Source: Mycolicibacterium setense (GTDB lineage: Bacteria > Actinomycetota > Actinomycetes > Mycobacteriales > Mycobacteriaceae). From it: a DNA stretch of 64,000 bases. The notes beneath the pieces were generated by a model that was not told where the DNA came from, searched no databases, and worked only from the letters and a program-made list of their open reading frames with translations. Location of the stretch: positions 558,001 to 622,000 of the forward strand of contig NZ_JTJW01000010.1 in the NCBI RefSeq assembly GCF_000805385.1. The letters are read 5' to 3'. The stretch's first letter is position 1. The number at the start of each line of letters is the position of its first letter. Positions 16,056 to 23,112 of this stretch are shown here, piece after piece. A program made the translations under genes and the position numbers.

Positions 16056-16837
16056 CACACGCTCCTCATGTACATCTGTCCCAGCGGGGTGTGGGCCACC
16101 TGCACCTGGGTGCCGTACAGGTGGGTCAGCAACTCGGCATCGACCACCTCGTCGATGGCCGCGTGGTGAGCGTGCCCGTCGAGCAGATAGATGGCGCTGT
16201 CGAGCACGCTCAGCAGCGGGTTGAGGTCATGGGCGACAACGAGAATCGTGACGCCGAGGTCTTGGTTCAGCCGGGCCAGCAGCTGCACGATCTCGTGCTG
16301 GTTACGCAGGTCGAGCGCGGCCAGCGGTTCGTCGAGGATGAGCATCTTCGGATGTCCGACAAGGGCATTCGCCAAGGCAATGCGCTGCCGCTGTCCGCCG
16401 GACAGTTCTGAAAGGCGCATGTTCGCGAACCCGGTTGCCTCCACCCACGCCAATGCCTCGTCGACCCTGGCCCGGTCGGCAGCCGAGGTGCGGGTGAAAC
16501 CCCACCGCCGCCCCGTGAGTCCGAGTGTCACTGCACCGCGCGCCCGGATGGCCTCCCCCGCACCTGCGGCATAGTCCTGCGGGACATAGCCGATCAGGTC
16601 GTTGTGCTCTCCGGGCGCCCCACCGAGCACCTGGACCGACCCCGACGCCGCGGGCAGCAGGCCAAGCATGACCTGCAGCATCGTCGACTTGCCCGATCCG
16701 TTGGAGCCGATCAGCGCGACGATGCCACCGGCCGGGATCTCGAAGGTGCCCTCCGACCAGATCAGCCGGCCCCCTCGCACGGCACTCACGTCGTCGAAGA
16801 CGAGTGCGGGCTGCTCTGCGGTGCTGTTCGGTGACAC
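16055..16837 (-). CDS. znuC: ZnuC-type zinc ABC transporter ATPase
   Basis: About 260 residues from the GTG at 16837. The open frame extends further upstream but would overlap znuA. It carries the Walker A GSNGSGKST, the Q-loop YVPQDYA, the ABC signature LSGGQRQRI, the Walker B LILDEPLAALD and the H-loop VAHDLN. It powers the ZnuB channel. The start overlaps the znuA stop by one base (TAGTG), and the end overlaps znuB, so the three genes are translationally coupled. Confidence 0.94.
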   Translation of the reverse strand: MSPNSTAEQPALVFDDVSAVRGGRLIWSEGTFEIPAGGIVALIGSNGSGKSTMLQVMLGLLPAASGSVQVLGGAPGEHNDLIGYVPQDYAAGAGEAIRARGAVTLGLTGRRWGFTRTSAADRARVDEALAWVEATGFANMRLSELSGGQRQRIALANALVGHPKMLILDEPLAALDLRNQHEIVQLLARLNQDLGVTILVVAHDLNPLLSVLDSAIYLLDGHAHHAAIDEVVDAELLTHLYGTQVQVAHTPLGQMYMRSV

Positions 16838-17853
16838 TAGTTCTGTATACCGAGCGCTTTGGCGAGCGCGGTCAGTTGGTTCACCTGCCAAGCCTCGAAC
16901 GAATCCGTTCCCGGCGCCACCGTTTCGGTGACATCGACAACCGGAATTCCGGCTCCCTCGGCGGCAGCCCGGATCTGCTTGGGCAACGAACCCTCGGTCT
17001 GGGTGTTGTAGATCAGCACGTCGACGCCCCGATCGCCCAGCAGGCGCAGGAACGCGTCCAGGTCGGCCGGCGACGGGTCGGTCTCGTTGGACGACGCGGC
17101 CTGGTAGCCCTGCGGCGTCTGGTTGACCAGGCCGACCGCGGCCGCCATGTCGTCGAACACTGTCTCGGTGGCGGCGTAGCGCTTACCGGGGGCCTTGGTC
17201 TTGATGTCGGTGATCAGCTGTTGGTAGGGCTGCATCGAGGTGGTGAACTCCGCTCGGCGCTGCGCGAAGTAATCGCGCGCGTCGGGAGCCAACTGACCGA
17301 GTTCCTCTGTCACCGTGTCGGCGACGCCGGTCACCGCGTCCGGGCTGTACCAGGCGTGCGGGTTGTTCGAGTGCTCATGGGCATGTCCGCCGTCCCCGTC
17401 CCCATCCCCATCCCCATCCCCATCCCCATCCCCATCCCCATGGTCATGGTCATGGTCATGCTCGCCATCGCCGGTCCCGACAGCGGAGACGACGACGGCG
17501 TTCGGCGCGGTGCTCTGGGCCAGCTTGGCGGCCCACTCGTCGTAGTGCCCGCCGTTGATGACCACCAGCTGCGCGCCCTGGAACTTGGCCGCGTCCGCGG
17601 GCGACGGCTCGAAGTCGTGCGGATCGACCGACGACCCGGCCAGCACGGTGGTGACCTTCGCACAGTCACCTCCCAGTGCGGACACGATGTCGCCCCACTG
17701 ATCGACACTGACCACCACGTTGACCGGTGTGGTCACGCAGTTTCCGGCGGACTCGGCCTGCTGGGTTTCGTCGGAGCCGCATGCGGCCAGGGCGAAGGGG
17801 GTGGCCAGCAGCAACGCGGTGGCCAGGGCGCGGAAGTTCAGGGGCGGGAGCAC
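16837..17853 (-). CDS. znuA: ZnuA-type zinc-binding lipoprotein with expandable His/Gly-Asp loop
   Basis: About 338 residues from GTG 17853; the frame stays open to an ATG at 17889. A lipobox (PFALAAC, Cys25) anchors it outside the membrane. Cluster A-I metal-binding features are the DPHDFEPSP loop, the NNPHAWYSP segment and the NTQTEG segment. Between the first two lies a charged loop of HDHDHDH, eight GD pairs and HAHEH, encoded by a DNA hexamer repeat; such His/Asp loops collect zinc. I prefer the GTG start because a Zur-like box (17856-17879) would otherwise lie inside the coding region and because it gives a proper lipoprotein signal. Confidence 0.93.
   Translation of the reverse strand: MLPPLNFRALATALLLATPFALAACGSDETQQAESAGNCVTTPVNVVVSVDQWGDIVSALGGDCAKVTTVLAGSSVDPHDFEPSPADAAKFQGAQLVVINGGHYDEWAAKLAQSTAPNAVVVSAVGTGDGEHDHDHDHGDGDGDGDGDGDGDGDGGHAHEHSNNPHAWYSPDAVTGVADTVTEELGQLAPDARDYFAQRRAEFTTSMQPYQQLITDIKTKAPGKRYAATETVFDDMAAAVGLVNQTPQGYQAASSNETDPSPADLDAFLRLLGDRGVDVLIYNTQTEGSLPKQIRAAAEGAGIPVVDVTETVAPGTDSFEAWQVNQLTALAKALGIQN
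17394..17459. repeat. hexanucleotide tandem repeat inside znuA
   Basis: Seven perfect CCCCAT units at 17400-17441, one CCCCGT variant before them and three GGTCAT units after. On the coding strand it encodes a (Gly-Asp)8 stretch and His-Asp pairs in the metal-collecting loop. Being in multiples of six, slippage would change loop length without breaking the frame. Confidence 0.93.
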
Positions 17854-17855
17854 GG

Positions 17856-17879
17856 CGATAACGATAACCGTTTGCATTA
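17856..17879. promoter_or_regulatory. Zur-like box adjacent to znuA
   Basis: On the minus strand the stretch contains GCAAACGGTTATCGTTATCG, closely resembling the box at 44440-44464 (TGAAAATGGTTATCGTTATC). It overlaps the longest possible znuA N-terminus, which supports the downstream GTG start. Confidence 0.65.
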
Positions 17880-17903
17880 GCAGATGCACGCCAGGATGAT
17901 GAT

Positions 17904-17926
17904 TTATTGAAAATCGTTTTCAATAA
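17904..17926. promoter_or_regulatory. Zur box, divergent znuA / CobW-type GTPase
   Basis: A 23-nt near-perfect palindrome whose core is TTGAAAATCGTTTTCAA. It sits in the short gap between the divergent znuACB operon and the GTPase gene, and its edge touches the AAGGAG ribosome site of the latter. It matches the known mycobacterial Zur (FurB) motif. Confidence 0.9.
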
Positions 17927-17934
17927 GGAGTCCG

Positions 17935-19065
17935 ATGTCCGACTTGTTGCCCGTCACCGTCCTGTCCGGCTTTCTCGGCGCCGGGAAGACCACGCTGTTG
18001 AACCACATCCTGGCCAACCGCGACGGCAGACGCGTCGCCGTGATCGTCAACGACATGAGCGAGGTCAACATCGACGCCGCGCTCATCGCCGGGCAGGGCC
18101 ACCTCGACCGGACCGAAGAGAAGCTCGTCGAGCTGACCAACGGCTGCATCTGCTGCACGCTTCGCGAGGACCTGGTGGAGGCGGTCGGCGCGCTGGCCCG
18201 GCAGAACCGGTTCGACCAGTTGGTGATCGAGTCGACGGGCATCTCCGAGCCCATGCCGGTCGCAGCCACCTTCAGCTGGGAATTCGAGGACGGCTTCAGC
18301 CTCGGCGCGCTGGCCCGGCTGGACACCCTGGTGACCGTCGTCGACGCGTCGACGTTCCTGGCCGAGTTGGCCAAGGGTGAGGCGCTGGCCGAGCGGGAGA
18401 TGACGGCGGGTCCGGGTGATGCGCGCAGCGTGGCCGATCTCCTGGTGGACCAGGTGGAGTTCGCCGACGTCATCTTGCTCAACAAGACCGACCTGGTGAC
18501 CCCGCAGCACCTCGGTGCTGTCGAGGCCGTCGTGCGTCGGCTCAACCCCTCTGCGCAACTGCTGCACACCACGCAGGGCGTGGTCGACCTCGGCGAGGTG
18601 CTGGGCACCGGCTTGTTCGATCCGGTCGCCGCGGCCGAAGCTCCGGGTTGGGACGAGGAGCTCGCGATGGGCCACACGCCCGAGACCGAGGAGTACGGCA
18701 TCGGCTCGATGACGTTTCGCGCCGACCGGCCGTTTCACCCCCAACGCCTCGCCGAGGTGCTCGAGGATGTTCGAGGCCTGTTGCGCAGCAAGGGTTTCTG
18801 CTGGATCGCCAGCCGGCCGTCGATCGCGGCGATCTGGTCGCAGGCCGGCCCGAACCTGGTGTTCGAGCCGGCCCAGTTCTGGTCGGCCACCGAGATCCAG
18901 CCCGGTCAGGAAATCGTGTTCATCGGGATTCGCATCGACCGCGAGGCCGTCGACACCCTCCTGCGCAGTGCCCTGCTGACCGACGCCGAACTGGCCGAGG
19001 GCGAGCAGGCCTGGCAGCGGTATCCCGATCCACTACCGGCCTGGAGCGTCACCCACGCGCACTGA
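17935..19065 (+). CDS. CobW/COG0523-family GTP-binding zinc metallochaperone
   Basis: 376 residues. The P-loop GFLGAGKTT (Lys18), the metal-binding Cys motif GCICC (Cys71, Cys73, Cys74), the STGISEPMP switch-like segment, the guanine-specifying NKTD near residue 183, and a C-terminal CobW_C domain starting at FRADRPFHPQRL. It ends in the His-containing tail THAH. COG0523 members next to Zur boxes deliver zinc to essential enzymes during starvation (ZNG1/YeiR-like). ATG 17935 has AAGGAG 4 nt upstream. It is controlled by the Zur box at 17904-17926. The client protein is unknown. Confidence 0.93.
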   Translation: MSDLLPVTVLSGFLGAGKTTLLNHILANRDGRRVAVIVNDMSEVNIDAALIAGQGHLDRTEEKLVELTNGCICCTLREDLVEAVGALARQNRFDQLVIESTGISEPMPVAATFSWEFEDGFSLGALARLDTLVTVVDASTFLAELAKGEALAEREMTAGPGDARSVADLLVDQVEFADVILLNKTDLVTPQHLGAVEAVVRRLNPSAQLLHTTQGVVDLGEVLGTGLFDPVAAAEAPGWDEELAMGHTPETEEYGIGSMTFRADRPFHPQRLAEVLEDVRGLLRSKGFCWIASRPSIAAIWSQAGPNLVFEPAQFWSATEIQPGQEIVFIGIRIDREAVDTLLRSALLTDAELAEGEQAWQRYPDPLPAWSVTHAH

Positions 19066-20226
19066 CTAGTGCGCGTGACCCATCACGCCGCTCAGCTCGT
19101 TCGGGGCCTGATCCAGCGTCACCGATGCGCCCACCTCGCCGGATTCGACGTCAACCGTGTGAATCCGCTTGGTGGCGGGGTCAGTGACGAACACGTCGTG
19201 GCCGCGGGCGAACACACTCGGACGGGGCTGCTGCCAGTCGTCGGGTTCGGTCCACGGCTCGACCACGGCGATCGTCTTGATGGAGCGCCCGGACGCCGGA
19301 TCGATGACATGGAGGTTGCCGTCGGTGCCCAGGACGAGCCCTTCGGCGTGTGGCCCACGCGCCAGTGATCGGAACGAGTAGCTGACCGACTGCGGGAGTG
19401 GCACCAGGCGCAGCTGATCGGTCGCGGTGTCGACGAGGGCGATCCGGTTGGGTCGTTCCAGCTCGGCGTCGGGATCGACCTTGTAGTCGCCCAGCGCCAC
19501 CGGCGAGTCTTCGTGTCCGCGAACCGTTCCCACCCGGCCGTACGCGTCCGGCGCGGCGATCTTGGTGAAGGCACCGTCGGAGAAGGCCAATGCGCCGTTC
19601 TCGCAGCCGAATACGAGGGTGGATGAATCGACGACCGTTTCGCCGTGAATGCCGGGGCACTCGGTGTTGCGGGCAACCTCCCGGTCGGAGGCATCGAAGG
19701 CGACGGCACCACTGCGCTCGTCGGCATTGCCCTCGCTACGCACCCAACTGCCGTCGTCGAGCACCACTGCGACGCCGTGATGCGGCTGCGGCGCTTTCAT
19801 GCCCCGGGTCCGGGGCACGGAGGCGGTGAGATTGTGCGGATCGAGCACGGTGATCTCGCCCGACCCGTCGGCGAACAGCACGGTGTGTTCGCCGTGGGCC
19901 ACAACGTGACCCGGCTCATCGGCCATGAAGGTGGTATCGGTCAGCTTCCCGGCCGACGCGTCGAGCAACCGGAAACCCTCGCCGGTGGACACCAGGACGT
20001 GCGAATCGTCACCGGCCGGGTTGACCCGCAGGAAGCCGTCCAGCGGCACGTCGGTCTTGACCTGAAGGCTCTTGCCGTCCAGCACATACAGCCCGCCGTC
20101 GTAGGTGACCACCAGCGGATCGGGTATCGGCTCGCGCGCCGCCGGAGGCGTTTCACCACCGCCGCAACCGGTCAGTGCCGCCGCGAGCGCACCGACCAGG
20201 ACGAGGACCTTCGATGGATTCGGCAT
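19066..20226 (-). CDS. AztD-like beta-propeller lipoprotein (zinc metallochaperone-like), copy 2
   Basis: 386 residues. The lipobox is ALTGCGGG (Cys about 21). The body is built of repeating propeller-like strands (VVTYDGGLYVLDG, HVLVSTGEGFRLLD, GEITVLDPHN, GLVLGTDGNLHVIDP, DVFVTDPATKRIHTVD). A Cys pair, in TECPGIHGE and VFGCENG, and His-containing loops (PQPHHGVAVV, GVMGHAH at the end) recall AztD, the periplasmic zinc chaperone of Paracoccus that loads the AztC solute-binding protein. It follows the paralogue by 28 nt. The stop is adjacent to the convergent GTPase gene. The AztD assignment is by pattern only. Confidence 0.75.
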   Translation of the reverse strand: MPNPSKVLVLVGALAAALTGCGGGETPPAAREPIPDPLVVTYDGGLYVLDGKSLQVKTDVPLDGFLRVNPAGDDSHVLVSTGEGFRLLDASAGKLTDTTFMADEPGHVVAHGEHTVLFADGSGEITVLDPHNLTASVPRTRGMKAPQPHHGVAVVLDDGSWVRSEGNADERSGAVAFDASDREVARNTECPGIHGETVVDSSTLVFGCENGALAFSDGAFTKIAAPDAYGRVGTVRGHEDSPVALGDYKVDPDAELERPNRIALVDTATDQLRLVPLPQSVSYSFRSLARGPHAEGLVLGTDGNLHVIDPASGRSIKTIAVVEPWTEPDDWQQPRPSVFARGHDVFVTDPATKRIHTVDVESGEVGASVTLDQAPNELSGVMGHAH

Positions 20227-20254
20227 TCTTCTCCTTCTTGCTTGTTGTGTGGAA

Positions 20255-21370
20255 TCACCAGCCCGAGGCCGCCAAGAAATCCGGGATGACGTTCGTCTGG
20301 TGCGAGCGCTCGACCCGTAGGCCGTTCGAATAGTCGATTTCGTGTACGGCCTTCGCCGTCGCGTCGTTGACGTAGGCCCGCCCGGCGCCGACCTCGATCA
20401 CCGGAGTGCCGACCGGGTCGGCCAGCAGCTCGAGGCGACCGACGCTCACGCCCGCCGCCATATCGAGCGCGTGCAGGACACCGTCGTGAGTCACGGCCAG
20501 CACAGTGTCGGCAGCGGCGGTGTTGGCGGCGACCACACCGGGCAGGCGCATCGACGCCCAACGGCGGCCGTTGAGCAACCACACCTCGTCACCGGCCACG
20601 GCCACCAGCGATTTGCCCTGCCTGCGATAAGAGAACGCCCCCAACGAGTCCCGGGGCCGAACCGCCCCGAAAGGGATGTTCTCGACCACCGGCTCCCCGC
20701 CACGCACGGAGACCTTCAATGCGCCGTCACGGCACCCGAGCACGACCGCCCGGCGCAGCGCCACAGCGTCGGTGATCGCCGGGCAGTCTCCGAGCACCGC
20801 GGTCTGTTCGGCAACGCTGCTGACCAGTCCCCGCTCGGCGACCGTCAACGTCTCCTCGCCCAACGGAACTGCAGCTGTTGCCTTTTCAGGCACCAGCGCG
20901 GCGGTGAGGGGTGTAACCTCACCGCGCGCGAAGGCGTCGCGATCCAGTGTTGCGACCGTGCCGTCGGCGTGGCGCGCAACAGTCACCGCGCCGTGGCCGC
21001 GCACCGCGGTGATCTGCCCGTCGATCCGGCCCACCACCGCAGGTGGCGACTCGTAGTAATGCGCGTGATCCCCGTGATCGAACGTCCAGGTCCCGCCATC
21101 GAGGATCGTCAGGCCCGCATCGCCGTGCAGGTAGGCATATCGACCGTCACCGCTCACGGCCTGCACGGGGCCGTACTGCCCCAGCGGGGTCTCGGCAGAG
21201 GTCGCGACATCGAGCACCGCGCCGGCACCGGCCTGTCGCTCCACCAGGACCAGTCGCGTCACCGGTCGCTCGGCCTCCCGGGGAGTGGCCACCTGCCGGG
21301 CATCCGGAGTGTCAGAGCACCCGGCGATCAGCAGGGCGACGAGCGCAATCACCAAGCCCCTGTTCAGCAC
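20255..21370 (-). CDS. AztD-like beta-propeller lipoprotein (zinc metallochaperone-like), copy 1
   Basis: About 371 residues from GTG 21370. The frame is open to an ATG at 21406, but that start lies inside the Zur box. The lipobox is LLIAGCSD. Propeller repeats are present, and a striking His motif TFDHGDHAHYYE lies near residue 95, suited to zinc binding and reminiscent of AztD. The Cys pair (GDCPAI, LGCRDG) is at the same place as in the downstream paralogue. Together with ZnuA these would form an extracellular zinc relay. The Zur box at 21385-21409 predicts zinc-starvation expression. Confidence 0.75.
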   Translation of the reverse strand: MLNRGLVIALVALLIAGCSDTPDARQVATPREAERPVTRLVLVERQAGAGAVLDVATSAETPLGQYGPVQAVSGDGRYAYLHGDAGLTILDGGTWTFDHGDHAHYYESPPAVVGRIDGQITAVRGHGAVTVARHADGTVATLDRDAFARGEVTPLTAALVPEKATAAVPLGEETLTVAERGLVSSVAEQTAVLGDCPAITDAVALRRAVVLGCRDGALKVSVRGGEPVVENIPFGAVRPRDSLGAFSYRRQGKSLVAVAGDEVWLLNGRRWASMRLPGVVAANTAAADTVLAVTHDGVLHALDMAAGVSVGRLELLADPVGTPVIEVGAGRAYVNDATAKAVHEIDYSNGLRVERSHQTNVIPDFLAASGW

Positions 21371-21384
21371 CCCCAAACTCTTAT

Positions 21385-21409
21385 CATTAATGACATTCAT
21401 TTTCAATAA
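21385..21409. promoter_or_regulatory. Zur box, divergent AztD-like operon / bluB
   Basis: On the minus strand it reads TTATTGAAAATGAATGTCAT and onward. It shares the TTATTGAAAAT arm with the box at 17904. It lies between the lipoprotein pair and bluB. Confidence 0.78.
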
Positions 21410-21453
21410 GATGGCGCGCCCGATACACCCGACGGCCCACCTAAGCTCGACCC

Positions 21454-22113
21454 GTGTCTGAGCACGCCTTCAACCCGGACGAGCGCCGCGCCGTCTACCG
21501 GGCCATCGCCGAACGTCGGGACATGCGCCGGTTCGTCCCCGGCAGCACGTTGCCACCCGAAGTCCTCGGCCGGCTGCTGCAGGCCGCCCACGCGGCGCCG
21601 AGCGTCGGCCTGATGCAGCCGTGGCGGTTCATCCGGATCACCGACGACGCGTTGCGCGGCAAGATCCACGCCCTGGTCGACCAGGAACGCATCCACACCG
21701 CCGACGCGCTCGGTGTCCGCGGTGGCGAATTCCTGGCCTTGAAAGTGGAGGGCGTCCTCGACTGCGCCGAACTGTTCGTCGTCGCCCTCGGCGAGAACCG
21801 CGACCGGCACATCTTCGGCCGACGCACCCTGCCCCAGATGGACCTGGCCTCGGTCTCGTGCGCCATCCAGAACATGTGGTTGGCCGCGCGCGCCGAAGGT
21901 CTCGGCATGGGCTGGGTGTCGATCTTCGAGCCGCTGCCGCTGGCCCGGTTGTTGGGCATGCCCGCCGACGCCGAGCCCGTGGCGATCTTGTGCCTGGGCC
22001 CGGTACCCGAGTTCCCGGACCGGCCGGTGCTGGAGATCGAGCACTGGACGGTCGGGCGCCCGCTGCCCGAATTCGTGGCGGAGAACGGCTGGCCGGCCGA
22101 GGCTTCGACTTAG
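21454..22113 (+). CDS. bluB: BluB, 5,6-dimethylbenzimidazole synthase
   Basis: 219 residues, nitroreductase fold. BluB fragments FMNH2 with oxygen to give 5,6-dimethylbenzimidazole, the lower ligand of cobalamin. Seen are the RRDMRRFVPG N-terminal FMN-binding motif, APSVGLMQPWRFI, the segment RTLPQMDLASVSCAIQNMWLAARAEGLGMGWVS (family core, cited in parts: LPQMDLASVSCAIQN and GLGMGWVS) and LCLGPVPEFPDRPVLE. GTG 21454 is the start. Its promoter region contains the Zur box at 21385-21409 rather than a B12 riboswitch, so zinc may control it. It is cotranscribed with pxpA 9 nt downstream. Confidence 0.92.
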   Translation: MSEHAFNPDERRAVYRAIAERRDMRRFVPGSTLPPEVLGRLLQAAHAAPSVGLMQPWRFIRITDDALRGKIHALVDQERIHTADALGVRGGEFLALKVEGVLDCAELFVVALGENRDRHIFGRRTLPQMDLASVSCAIQNMWLAARAEGLGMGWVSIFEPLPLARLLGMPADAEPVAILCLGPVPEFPDRPVLEIEHWTVGRPLPEFVAENGWPAEAST

Positions 22114-22122
22114 GCTGGATGG

Positions 22123-22884
22123 ATGGCTGCCTCCGTCGATCTCAATGCCGACCTCGGTGAGAGCTTCGGGGCGTGGAAACTCGGGGACGACGAGGCCATG
22201 CTTTCCCTCGTCACCAGCGCCAATGTGGCCTGCGGTTTTCACGCCGGGGACCCGGCACTGCTGCTGCGCACGTGCCGCGAGGCCGCGGCACGGGGCGTCC
22301 GGGTCGGCGCCCAGGTCAGTTACCGGGACCTGGCCGGGTTCGGCAGGCGCTTCATCGATGTCACCCCTGAGGATCTGACCGCCGAGGTGATCTATCAGAT
22401 CGGCGCGCTCCAGGCCATCGCCCACGCCGCGGGCACCACGGTGACCTATGTGAAACCCCATGGGGCGCTGTACAACACGATCGTCAGCCACCCCGAGCAG
22501 GCCGCTGCCGTCGCAGCCGCAGTGGCAGCAGTGGACGCCGGCCTGCCGGTGCTCGGCCTGTCCGGTTCGGCGTTCTTCGAGGAGGCCGGAGCACTCGGGC
22601 TGCGCACCGTGGCCGAGGCCTTCGCCGACCGCGCCTACCAACCCAACGGCACCTTGGTGTCCCGGCGCGAACCCGGCGCGGTATTGCACGATGCCGCCGA
22701 GATCGCCGAACGAGTGGCGGGCATGGTATTGACGGGTCAGGTGACCGCCGTGGACGGATCCGTCATTCCCGTGACGGTGGAATCGGTTTGCGTACATGGT
22801 GATTCGCCGGGCGCTGTCGAGATCGCAGCGGCCGTCCGTGAGCGCCTGCTCGCCGAAGGGGTTCAGCTGTCACCCTTCAGCTAG
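22123..22884 (+). CDS. pxpA: PxpA, LamB/YcsF-family 5-oxoprolinase subunit A
   Basis: 253 residues. VDLNADLGESFG at the N-terminus, NVACGFHAGDP near residue 38, GAQVSYRDLAGFGRR, and VKPHGALYNTI near residue 113 define the LamB/YcsF family. With PxpB and PxpC it forms the ATP-dependent 5-oxoprolinase; the partner subunits are not in this window, so it may act with distant genes or have another role. It follows bluB by 9 nt and lies immediately before the orphan Zur box at 22901. Confidence 0.93.
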   Translation: MAASVDLNADLGESFGAWKLGDDEAMLSLVTSANVACGFHAGDPALLLRTCREAAARGVRVGAQVSYRDLAGFGRRFIDVTPEDLTAEVIYQIGALQAIAHAAGTTVTYVKPHGALYNTIVSHPEQAAAVAAAVAAVDAGLPVLGLSGSAFFEEAGALGLRTVAEAFADRAYQPNGTLVSRREPGAVLHDAAEIAERVAGMVLTGQVTAVDGSVIPVTVESVCVHGDSPGAVEIAAAVRERLLAEGVQLSPFS

Positions 22885-22900
22885 CCTGACGTCACATATG

Positions 22901-22923
22901 TTATTGGTAATGATTACCATTTC
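22901..22923. promoter_or_regulatory. orphan Zur-like box
   Basis: It contains the perfect palindrome TGGTAATGATTACCA (22905-22919) extended by TTATT on the left, like other boxes here. It is flanked on both sides by CATATG. No established gene starts downstream on the plus strand, and the mce operon ends on the minus strand. Confidence 0.62.
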
Positions 22924-22926
22924 CAT

Positions 22927-23112
22927 ATGCTTCGGGTCTCCCGCCTCCGCGACCGGCTGCAAGTCGCCGCGATGATCTGGTACGTCCGGCTCCTGCGGTC
23001 GATCGTGGTCGTCGCGGAGTGGTGGCCCAGCAACTGGCCGACCCGCTCCTCCCGGTCAAACCTCACGAGCGATCAGCGGGGCGGCTCGATCGGCAGAGTG
23101 GGCCCCCCGTAG
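22927..23112 (+). CDS. small open frame after an orphan Zur box, function unknown
   Basis: A 61-codon frame beginning with the ATG of CATATG directly after the box. The first half looks like protein (RLQVAAMIWYVRLLRSIVVV, a possible short amphipathic or membrane helix) and uses G or C in third positions. The second half is Ser/Arg/Gly rich and its last 40 bases run antisense into the end of the mceF gene. There is no clear ribosome site; a leaderless mRNA is conceivable. It may be a real zinc-starvation microprotein or the stump of a gene displaced by the neighbouring operon. It has no recognised family. Confidence 0.35.
   Translation: MLRVSRLRDRLQVAAMIWYVRLLRSIVVVAEWWPSNWPTRSSRSNLTSDQRGGSIGRVGPP

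Noticed and set aside
17394..17459. Possible CRISPR-like array
   Set aside because: The units are 6 nt, have no spacers and encode an in-frame protein loop; it is a microsatellite.
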